From NCBI GenBank assembly GCA_016178505.1, contig JACOTG010000265.1, positions 1-50,047 on the forward strand: a DNA stretch of 50,047 nt, read 5' to 3'. Under the pieces are notes generated by a model, which saw nothing but the letters and a program-made list of their open reading frames with translations, was not told where the DNA came from and searched no databases. Shown in pieces: positions 43,177 through 50,047 of the stretch. Each line of letters opens with the position of its first letter. Position 1 is the first letter of the stretch. The translations under genes and the position numbers were made by a program. The stretch is from Planctomycetota bacterium. Lineage in GTDB: Bacteria > Planctomycetota > JACOTG01.

Positions 43177-44514
43177 CTACTTCGCCTTCTCGGCGACGTA
43201 CGCGCGCCACTCTTTCTCGACGGTGTCGAGGTCCTTGTCCATGGCGTGTTCGAAGACGGCTGGTGACGCGTTCGACTTGAAGGCAACCTTGAGGTAGGTC
43301 CCGAGTTTCTCGCGATAGGTTCCATTCTCGCCATGCATGAGAAAGTGAACGAGCGCGTAGGCCTCGTTGCTCCTCAGGACCCGGTTCGACGCCTCGGGGA
43401 GACTGCTCGTCCGAGCTAGGCGATTCCGAGTGTCCGTGAAGTCACTCTCCTGGTCGTTGATGATTCGCGTGAGATGCGCGGCCTTCGTCGCCGATGCAAG
43501 GTCGGCGAAGCGCTTGTGGTCCACCGCATCGGCGGTGAACACGGGCTTGCCCGGCGGGCCTATCAGGGCCACATCGAAAAACGCACCGAATCCGCCGGCG
43601 ATCCACGCCGGGACCCGCCCCGACTGCTCGCGCTCGAACATCGAGTCGAGGAGGATGTGGGTGGCCGCGTCGAACAGGCAAACCGGGCGCCCCGGCACGG
43701 CGTCGTAGTAGACCTGCGTGATTCGTCCGTCCAGCGGGTGGGCCCGCGCGAGTCGGGTACGCGGGTCGGTTGGCTTTTTCGGCAGGATCCGCCACGGCGC
43801 CGCCGGATGCGAAAACTCGAGTCCTGGCCGCAGTCCGCCGTCGACGCCACCCGCGCCCGGAAACTCCGCACGGTTCTTGTACGCGTAGAAGCTCATCGGC
43901 TCGAGGACCTCTCGCAGCTCGAGATCCCCGCCGAGAAACGAATCGAACGCTCTGTAGTAGGACTCGAGATCGATCAAAAGGTCGACCGCGGCGACGACGC
44001 CCGCGTCGGTGCGGACGGCGTAGTGCTCCGATTCGACCTCGAACGCTTTGCCCCAGTCCCCGGTCACTTTGTCGACGAGGCTCCACGCGACCGGGCCGCC
44101 GTCGACCGCGACGAACCACGTGTTCTTGTTGCGACGGTGGCCCAGGATTTCGTGCGCCTTCTCATTGCTCGGGTCCGCGCGCAGGACGACGTAGGACTCG
44201 ATCTTCGCCTCGTCGTCGAGCTTTCTCTCCTTGCAGAACGCCGCGAGGTCGAGATGCCCGGCGACGTCGTCGTCCCGGAGTCCTTGACGCTTGGCGAGCC
44301 ACTCCGCCATGGACCGGGCGACGGAGGTGACGGAGAGGATCTCGGCGTTCGGAATGGTGCGCTCCCGCGAGGAGGCGCGCAGCACGACCTTGGCGCTGCT
44401 CTCGACGACGACGCGTCCCTCCAGTTTTCCGCCGGACTTGAGCGTGACGACGTCGCGCGCATCGTCGTCGGAGAGTAGCGCGGCTGCGAATGCCACGAGA
44501 AGTAGCGGACCCAT
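43177..44514 (-). CDS. Paralogue of the metallopeptidase with lost zinc ligands
   Basis: 445 residues with a signal peptide (GPLLLVAFAAALLSDD) and GGAGG before the ATG. It aligns along its length with the protein at 41880, both ending KEWRAYVAEKAK. The metal site is gone: HEATH is DAATH (D282, A283, H286) and WVDEG is WIAGG, so two of three ligands and the catalytic glutamate are missing. An insertion of about 40 residues (GAGGVDGGLRPGLEFSHPAA, PWRILPKKPTDPRTRLARAH) lies before this site. The frame is intact and codon use is normal, so it is an expressed pseudoenzyme, perhaps a regulator or binding partner of the active paralogue, not a broken gene. Confidence 0.85.
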   Translation of the reverse strand: MGPLLLVAFAAALLSDDDARDVVTLKSGGKLEGRVVVESSAKVVLRASSRERTIPNAEILSVTSVARSMAEWLAKRQGLRDDDVAGHLDLAAFCKERKLDDEAKIESYVVLRADPSNEKAHEILGHRRNKNTWFVAVDGGPVAWSLVDKVTGDWGKAFEVESEHYAVRTDAGVVAAVDLLIDLESYYRAFDSFLGGDLELREVLEPMSFYAYKNRAEFPGAGGVDGGLRPGLEFSHPAAPWRILPKKPTDPRTRLARAHPLDGRITQVYYDAVPGRPVCLFDAATHILLDSMFEREQSGRVPAWIAGGFGAFFDVALIGPPGKPVFTADAVDHKRFADLASATKAAHLTRIINDQESDFTDTRNRLARTSSLPEASNRVLRSNEAYALVHFLMHGENGTYREKLGTYLKVAFKSNASPAVFEHAMDKDLDTVEKEWRAYVAEKAK

Positions 44515-44526
44515 GATGCATCCTCC

Positions 44527-46377
44527 TTACTGGACCACGACCACGACGGCATTGGTCACGCTCTTGCCGGAGGGATTGCCCGCGGCCGCGTCGTCGATCA
44601 CGCCCTGAAGCACGAACGTGACCGGCATCGGAAATCCAGAGCCTCGCGTTTGCGTCCATGGCGCGCTCGTTGGCGACGGGCGCAGTACGGGCACGTCCGC
44701 GCAGAATGCGGGACCGAAGCCGCCGTGCAGGCACCGAAACGCGTGCGGCTCGACTCCGACGGCGAAGGGTGACGGCTCGAGCGTGCAGCCAATCGTGCTG
44801 GACCCCACGACGAGCGCCTGCGGATTGGGCATCGCATTCCGGTGCACCCAGACGACGTAGCGCGTCGGACTCGGGCCGGCAGGAGACGACGCGAGCGTCA
44901 CCGTCAGCGGATGGCCGACGCGCTTGAAGACGACGCCGCTCGCGTTGCCGGACGATCCGTCGACTTGAAGCACCTTCGCGATCGTGCCGCTCGCCGAGCC
45001 GACGGTTCCATCGACGCACGGATGTTCGCACTCGTCGGGCACGCCATTCCCGTTCAGGTCGAGCGACGTGCCGTCCGAGATGTCGCAGCTATCGGCGATG
45101 CCGTTGAGGTTGCAGTCGGGCGATCCAAGGCGCGGCACGATCTCGAAGACCTCGCCGCCACCGTCGACGATGTACAGCTCGCCGGCAGCGTCTTCTCCGA
45201 ATGAATGGATGTTGTCGATCGTCAGTCCGCCAGCGGGCGCGAGCTCGGATGTTCGCTCGGTGAAGTTCGTGATCGACGTACCGTTCCACGAAACGGTCCA
45301 GATGCGCGCGGAGCAGTTGTCGCCGTAGAAGTAGGTGCCCTGCAGTCCAGGGATCGCGCAGCCACGATAGACGTAGCCGCCGATGATCGCACAGCCGAAA
45401 TCGTGCGTGTAGGTTTGCACGGGAGCGACCAGAGGATCCGAACGGCACGTCCCGGCGTATGCGATGTCGTTCCCTTCCAGGCACGCCCATCCGTAGTTGT
45501 GTCCGCCGCTCTCCGCGTCCTCGCGATCGACTTCCTCGATCGTGCGTTCCCCCACGTCGCCAATCCACATCGCATGTGTGACGCGATCGAAGCTCCAGCG
45601 CCACGGATTGCGCAGGCCCATATCCCAGATCTCGTCGCGGATGCCATCCGTCGCGCTCACGAACGGGTTCGTCGAGGGGATGCCGTAGTTTGCATTGGGA
45701 TCGTCTGGGAAGTCGTCTCGGTCCACGTCGATGCGCAGCATCTTGCCGAGCATCACGCTCGCGTCCTGCGCGTTGAGATGAAACCCATTGCCACCGTCGC
45801 CGGTGCCAGCATAGAGAAGGCCGTCGGCGCCAAACTGGATGCAGCCGCCGTTGTGATTCTCCTCCGGATGCGGGATTGTGAGGATCAAGAACTCGCTCGT
45901 GTCGTCGGCGACGTCGAGATTCGACGACACGTGGAACCGCGATAGCGCGATGTCTCCCGTCCCCACGCGGTTGTAGTAGACGTAGAAGTAACCGTTTGCC
46001 GCGTAGTTCGGATGGAAGGCCAAACCGAGAAGGCCCTGCTCCAGCAAACCTGCCCAGTTGATCCTCGGCTGGATGTTCAAGAAGTCCGTTGCGAGAAGAC
46101 TCCCGCCACGCAAGATCCGGATGCGTCCGTCCTGTTGCACGATGAAAAGTCTCTCGTGATCGCCGGGCGGCGAACACGCGTACAGAGGCAGGGTGAGTCC
46201 TGACGCAACGCGAATCGTGGTCAGCGGGGGAATGCCAGCGCCGCCCTGCGCGGCGGTCGAGATCGCAAGGCCGAGCACGGCGACCGACGTGAATCTCGCG
46301 ACGGTCTTCGTGAGTGTGACCCATGAGTCGAGCCGTGATGAAGCGAGGCGCCGGACCATCTCACGGCGGATTCGCAT
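44527..46377 (-). CDS. Secreted PQQ-type sugar dehydrogenase-like (GSDH) protein with Ca-loop linker and shared C-terminal domain
   Basis: 616 residues. A signal peptide (RFTSVAVLGLAISTAAQ) is followed by a six-bladed GSDH/HHIP-like propeller at about 50-420: GLLGLAFHPNYAANGYFYVY, DGLLYAGTGDGGNGFHLNAQ, GKMLRIDVDRDDF, LRNPWRWSFDR and DVGERTIEEVD. These match soluble aldose sugar dehydrogenases. Next is DCNLNGIADSCDISDG with NGNGVPDECE, a calcium-loop linker common in Planctomycetota. The last 158 residues (44527-45003) are the domain shared with 1332, 18696 and 46389. AGGAGA precedes the ATG. It sits 11 nt after the Kelch gene and 12 nt before the pseudopeptidase. PQQ binding is likely but the cofactor residues were not traced one by one. 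Confidence 0.9.
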   Translation of the reverse strand: MRIRREMVRRLASSRLDSWVTLTKTVARFTSVAVLGLAISTAAQGGAGIPPLTTIRVASGLTLPLYACSPPGDHERLFIVQQDGRIRILRGGSLLATDFLNIQPRINWAGLLEQGLLGLAFHPNYAANGYFYVYYNRVGTGDIALSRFHVSSNLDVADDTSEFLILTIPHPEENHNGGCIQFGADGLLYAGTGDGGNGFHLNAQDASVMLGKMLRIDVDRDDFPDDPNANYGIPSTNPFVSATDGIRDEIWDMGLRNPWRWSFDRVTHAMWIGDVGERTIEEVDREDAESGGHNYGWACLEGNDIAYAGTCRSDPLVAPVQTYTHDFGCAIIGGYVYRGCAIPGLQGTYFYGDNCSARIWTVSWNGTSITNFTERTSELAPAGGLTIDNIHSFGEDAAGELYIVDGGGEVFEIVPRLGSPDCNLNGIADSCDISDGTSLDLNGNGVPDECEHPCVDGTVGSASGTIAKVLQVDGSSGNASGVVFKRVGHPLTVTLASSPAGPSPTRYVVWVHRNAMPNPQALVVGSSTIGCTLEPSPFAVGVEPHAFRCLHGGFGPAFCADVPVLRPSPTSAPWTQTRGSGFPMPVTFVLQGVIDDAAAGNPSGKSVTNAVVVVVQ

Positions 46378-46388
46378 GTGTTCTCCTG

Positions 46389-48113
46389 TTACCTCACATG
46401 GAGGATCACGGCATTGGTAACACTGTAGCCCTCCGGGATCGTCGATGCATCGTCCTGGATGATTCCTTGAAACGCGAGGTTGATCGCACGAGGGATGCCT
46501 CGCCGCACGACGAACGCCTGGGACGGAGCGGGGCTCGAGGGAATCGTTGGCGGGCCGAGGGTGCGCCCAAACCCGATGTTGTTGAGGATGGCGCGCGGCT
46601 GAGGCGAGCGGTGGATGAAGGGTGCCGGGAACACCATCGTGCCGAGATCGTGCGGCAGCGCCACTAGTGTGCCCGCACCGGGGTTCCCGATCCAGGCGTA
46701 GAGCACGTAGCGAGCGTTCGCTCGACTCGACGGCAACTGCATGAACCCGTCGAGCGGCTGGCCGACACCGACCGTGAGCTCCCGGCGTAAGTCTCCCGTG
46801 TTGCCGTTCGCGAGCAAGACGCTCTCGCGCTCGCCGATCCCTTCGTTGACGTTACCGAGGCGCGCGCCGACGTCCGCGCCGACATACGTGAACGCCGCGG
46901 GAAGGGTCATCGACTCGACGCGTACGTCGACGAGTCCGGTCGCGGCCGGAGTTCGAGCGCGAATCTCATCCGCCGTCGCGGAAAGTACGGTTGCGACTAC
47001 GCCGCCGAACGTTACGCTGCCGGTTGCCACACCACCCAGTCCGGACCCACGAATGTGCACGAGGTCGCCGCCGGCTTCGGAGCCGCTCGTCGGGGACACG
47101 CTCGTGACGCTCGAGAAACCGAACGTCCACGTGTCGCCGAGCGAAACGTCTTGCGGATCCGCTCCGCCGAAGAGCACGGTCACGTGGCGCGTCGAGTCGT
47201 ACGCCATCATGCTCCACTCGCGCGCCTGCGGGTGAGGTCCGCCGGTGAACTCGTTCCACTGGGTCCCCTCCCAGGACCAGGTATCGCCGTAGAACTGCGG
47301 CCGCGCGCACAGACCTCGGCCGCCGAAGAGAAGCGTCTGATGCAGATCGGCGGCGTACGCGCTGCAGCCGAAGATTCGCGGGCAGGGGCCCGCCGTCACG
47401 ACCGGGCGGTTCCAGAGGGTGCCGTTCCACTCCCACGTCTCTGAACTGGGATTGCCCGGAATCATTGCAGCTCCGCCGAAGTAAACGCTTACTCCGCGGA
47501 TGGGATCGAATGCCAATGTGCCGCCTTCTCCAGCTGACGGGCGCGTCGCCGTCGATCGAAGCTGCCAGTCGGTGCCGTCGTACTCCCACGTGTCGAAGCA
47601 GCCGTGACAGCGCGACTCTTCTCCGCCGAACAGAACGGTTCGCTGCCTCACGGAGTCGTACGCGAGGACGTGCACGTACCGTCCATCGCCGAGAGGGCTC
47701 GTGGGAGTGTAGTTCTGGACCCAGTTGACGCCGTCCCACTCCCACGTGTCGTTGAGGAAGATGCCCGGGCGACCGCTGCCGGCGAACAGGACGATGCGAC
47801 CGCGCGCCGAGTCGTAGGCCATCCCGGCGAGATAGCGGGGCGGCGGGCTCGTGATCGGATGCGCTTGGATCCACGTGGTGCCGTCCCATTCCCACGTCTC
47901 GCCGGCGAGCGCTTCTTCGTACGCTCCGAACATGACGAGGCGCGAGCGCGCGGAATCGAACGCGATCGAGGCGCCCCAGCGCGGTGCCGGACTCACCGTC
48001 GGATGTTGTTGCCGCCATGCCTGCGCGCGGACTCGCTGTGATGACGCGATAGAAAAGACGGCGAGGCTCGCGACGAGAACACGCAGCGCGCGATTCTTCC
48101 GAATCGAATTCAT
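46389..48113 (-). CDS. Secreted Kelch/TIG protein with shared C-terminal domain
   Basis: 574 residues from the ATG at 48113, which has GAGGAGG upstream and a signal peptide after it (RVLVASLAVFSIASSQRVRA). Residues about 45-330 are Kelch-like repeats (SARSRLVMFGAYEEALAGET, WEWDGTTWIQAHP, YDSVRQRTVLFGGEESRCHG). An IPT/TIG Ig-like domain follows at about 335-415 (SVSPTSGSEAGGDLVHIRGS). The last 155 residues (46389-46856), GNVN to SVTNAVILHVR, are the shared C-terminal domain, closest to that of the FG-GAP protein at 1332. No catalytic residues are evident. It is probably a surface protein. Its stop is 11 nt from the next gene, within one operon. Confidence 0.9.
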   Translation of the reverse strand: MNSIRKNRALRVLVASLAVFSIASSQRVRAQAWRQQHPTVSPAPRWGASIAFDSARSRLVMFGAYEEALAGETWEWDGTTWIQAHPITSPPPRYLAGMAYDSARGRIVLFAGSGRPGIFLNDTWEWDGVNWVQNYTPTSPLGDGRYVHVLAYDSVRQRTVLFGGEESRCHGCFDTWEYDGTDWQLRSTATRPSAGEGGTLAFDPIRGVSVYFGGAAMIPGNPSSETWEWNGTLWNRPVVTAGPCPRIFGCSAYAADLHQTLLFGGRGLCARPQFYGDTWSWEGTQWNEFTGGPHPQAREWSMMAYDSTRHVTVLFGGADPQDVSLGDTWTFGFSSVTSVSPTSGSEAGGDLVHIRGSGLGGVATGSVTFGGVVATVLSATADEIRARTPAATGLVDVRVESMTLPAAFTYVGADVGARLGNVNEGIGERESVLLANGNTGDLRRELTVGVGQPLDGFMQLPSSRANARYVLYAWIGNPGAGTLVALPHDLGTMVFPAPFIHRSPQPRAILNNIGFGRTLGPPTIPSSPAPSQAFVVRRGIPRAINLAFQGIIQDDASTIPEGYSVTNAVILHVR

Positions 48114-48153
48114 GTCGATCCTCCTCGAGCGGCGATCGGCCGCGTGCACTCGG

Positions 48154-50047
48154 TCACTTGTTGAAGTCCGGCATCAGGTGAATGGTGATGTTTTCCGATT
48201 CGGCACACGATTGCATTCCCCACATCCGTCTCCAGCGATCGACCGCCCCGATCGCACCTCCGTGCATTGGCGCCGAGTCCACGGTGAAGGACCCGTCCGG
48301 AGCCGAGAGAACCGTCGTGGTGTCGAACGACTTTCCGCATTCCCCGAGGACGGCGATGGGGATGCCGCCGCAGGGGCGTCCTTGCGCGTCGACGATGCGG
48401 CCCGAGACACGGCGGCCGTGGCTCAGGCGTACCTCGAAGGTGTGCGATGCCGACTCGTCGCTCGCGATCGCGAACGTCGCGCGTGCGGGAGCGAAACCAC
48501 GAGCGGCGGCGAAGACGTCGTAGGTTCCAGCTTGAAGGTTCTTCGGGAGGAACTCGCCGTCGAGGTTGGACGAGCAGTGATATCCGCGGCCCTGCATCTC
48601 GCCACCGCCGACGAAGAGCCAGACGTCGGCGTCGCGAATCGGCTTGCCGGTCGCATCGTCGACGATGGGAATCACGACGTCGTCGATCGGCTCCGGAAAG
48701 ACGAGCGTGACGTCGACCGCGCCGGCGTTGACCTCGATCGGGTTGGACTGGCAATAGGGGCCTGTCCCGGCGATCACGCTATATCGTCCGGTGGCGTGCA
48801 CCGCGCACGAGAATCGACCGAGTGAGTCGCTGACCGTGCGACCCGAGTCGATCACGTCTTGCGACGCGCCGACGTTGATGCCTACCACGGGCTCGCCTCT
48901 GCGATCGACGACGGTGCCGGAGATCGAGAGCTGAACACCGGCCGGGTGAAACGTGAGACGCAGCGTTTGCCCGACAGCAACGTCGAACGGCTCCTGGAGG
49001 TCGTGCTCGAACTTTCGGTCTCGAAGTGTCGCCAATGCGCGGAAGCTTCCGGGGCCGAAGCCCGTGAATTCGAACGTGCCGTCCTCGCCGCTATGCACGT
49101 CGACGGCAACGGGCGAGTCATAGCTCAACCCGCCGTAGCGTCCGAGGTGGACGCTCACCCCCGCGATCGGGCTTCCGTCCGCTTCTTCGACGCGGCCGGC
49201 GACCGTCGACTGTCGAAGGAGACGCAACGTGACGTCGTCATCTCGCGAGTCGGCGCGCGCGAGCACGGGCTCGCTGAAGAGCGAAGCGAATCCACTCGCG
49301 CGAACGGCGAGAGAAAGCGGGCGATCGAGCGGGAGTCGTTCGAGCGAAAATCTCCCGTCGACGTCCGTGACGACCGCTCGCGACTTCAGCGCGCCATCGA
49401 ACAGCTGGATCGGTTCGCGGTTGGCGCGGACCGCCGTGGCGACGGCGCCGACTTCCGCGCCCGCGATGGCCCTGCCGTCGGCGTCGACGACTCGACCCTC
49501 GATCGAGCCCGTCCACGGATAAACAACTTGCAGGTCGTCGACGTCGCCGTCGACGATTCGCGCGCGCGCGAGCGGAAGAAAGTCGCTCGATAGGTCCAGG
49601 AAGAATCCAAACGTCCCATCCTCGGTCGCGATCGAGAAGTCTCCGGCATCGAGAGATCGCGGGGTTCGGAATCGACCGTGCTCGTCCGTCGTCGCCGAGG
49701 CGGTTTGGACTCCATTCGCCGACGTCTTGAACTCGAGTTCGAGATGCGGGATGGGTTCGCCGGTGTCCGCTGCGACGACGACGCCCGACGCGGAGTATCG
49801 ATCCGTTGGACTCGGCGAGGTCGCATCGTTCGCTCGCGAGGTTCCGGGCTCAGAATCGTTAGATACCGCCCCGGTGGAAGAAGCGGCAGGCGACTCGGAC
49901 GCGGTCGACGTGGGTTCGTGTTCCGCGCGCTGCATGGGGTCGATTCGGTCCGAGGAGATCAGAGCGGCGGCGAGCGTTCGAGGTGTCGACGACTCACGGG
50001 CCGGCCTGAACGCGACGGACAGCGCGATCAGAAGAAGCGCGAGAACG
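48154..50047 (-). CDS. Membrane-anchored carboxypeptidase-regulatory-like protein, probable sigma-fusion paralogue (5' end outside window)
   Basis: The frame is open to the right edge of the window. The first ATG at 49935 is not the start: upstream codons read VLALLLIALSVAFRPARES, a membrane helix matching that of the sigma fusion at 13179. A serine/threonine-rich linker and about six Ig-like units follow (ASGVVVAADTGEPIPHLELE, IEGRVVDADGRAIAGAEVGA, ISGTVVDRRGEPVVGINVGA, VSGRIVDAQGRPCGGIPIAV), with the ending TIHLMPDFNK against TIHLLRDFEK in the other. The two proteins are colinear throughout, so a sigma-region N-terminus just outside the window is predicted. It heads the minus-strand run down to 40575, 40 nt from the Kelch gene. 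Confidence 0.88.
   Translation of the reverse strand, partial: VLALLLIALSVAFRPARESSTPRTLAAALISSDRIDPMQRAEHEPTSTASESPAASSTGAVSNDSEPGTSRANDATSPSPTDRYSASGVVVAADTGEPIPHLELEFKTSANGVQTASATTDEHGRFRTPRSLDAGDFSIATEDGTFGFFLDLSSDFLPLARARIVDGDVDDLQVVYPWTGSIEGRVVDADGRAIAGAEVGAVATAVRANREPIQLFDGALKSRAVVTDVDGRFSLERLPLDRPLSLAVRASGFASLFSEPVLARADSRDDDVTLRLLRQSTVAGRVEEADGSPIAGVSVHLGRYGGLSYDSPVAVDVHSGEDGTFEFTGFGPGSFRALATLRDRKFEHDLQEPFDVAVGQTLRLTFHPAGVQLSISGTVVDRRGEPVVGINVGASQDVIDSGRTVSDSLGRFSCAVHATGRYSVIAGTGPYCQSNPIEVNAGAVDVTLVFPEPIDDVVIPIVDDATGKPIRDADVWLFVGGGEMQGRGYHCSSNLDGEFLPKNLQAGTYDVFAAARGFAPARATFAIASDESASHTFEVRLSHGRRVSGRIVDAQGRPCGGIPIAVLGECGKSFDTTTVLSAPDGSFTVDSAPMHGGAIGAVDRWRRMWGMQSCAESENITIHLMPDFNK

Overview
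The window is a GC-rich, gene-dense piece of a bacterial chromosome. It most resembles an uncultured member of the Planctomycetota. That placement is an inference from gene content: ECF-type sigma domains fused through a membrane helix to carboxypeptidase-regulatory-like repeats, a zinc-ribbon Ser/Thr kinase with a polytopic C-terminus, FG-GAP, Kelch and propeller secretome proteins, a calcium-loop linker of the DCNxNG...NGxPDECE type, DUF2961/GH172, DUF3160, and amidohydrolases fused to TolB-like propellers. No rRNA, tRNA, insertion sequence, phage gene or CRISPR array was found.

Layout. 1-9802: the end of a HEAT-like membrane-anchored protein (+), then a minus-strand series: a small membrane protein, a TPR protein, a secreted GH172 protein, a Ser/Thr kinase and an FG-GAP secreted protein. 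Two spots just downstream of these genes hold copies of the 3' end of the GH172 gene, one of them a 66-nt perfect copy. 9803-11813: a gene-poor stretch and then a dead type II restriction-modification locus, in which the methylase has an in-frame TGA and the endonuclease appears to lack its central part. 11854-15665 (-): an exported helical-repeat protein and a sigma-domain/Ig-like-repeat fusion. 15789-27585 (+): the ABC-F protein Uup, an exported cyanophycinase-like peptidase, a secreted propeller protein, HflX, a ferredoxin/metallo-beta-lactamase fusion, and a lipoprotein propeller/amidohydrolase. 27586-30245: a minus-strand carboxypeptidase-regulatory-like protein and a three-gene operon run by an ArsR-type repressor with a visible palindromic operator. 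30283-39815: DUF3160, another carboxypeptidase-regulatory-like protein, a beta-lactamase-type lipoprotein, and a CheR methyltransferase followed by a hybrid histidine kinase. 40237-50047 (-): a co-directional run of six genes (sigma-fusion paralogue cut by the window end, Kelch/TIG protein, PQQ-type sugar dehydrogenase-like protein, an inactive peptidase paralogue, an active-looking peptidase, a thioredoxin/HEAT protein) followed by gene remnants.

How it fits together. Much of the coding capacity is for the cell surface and for signalling to it. Four secreted proteins with unrelated N-terminal folds (FG-GAP, propeller, GSDH, Kelch/TIG) share the same C-terminal domain of about 155-161 residues, which ends in TNxV plus a short hydrophobic strand. 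This is the best candidate here for an undescribed module, perhaps for sorting or surface attachment. The second theme is debris: two families of gene-tail fragments, three copies each, sit between genes and record past duplication, deletion or gene conversion.
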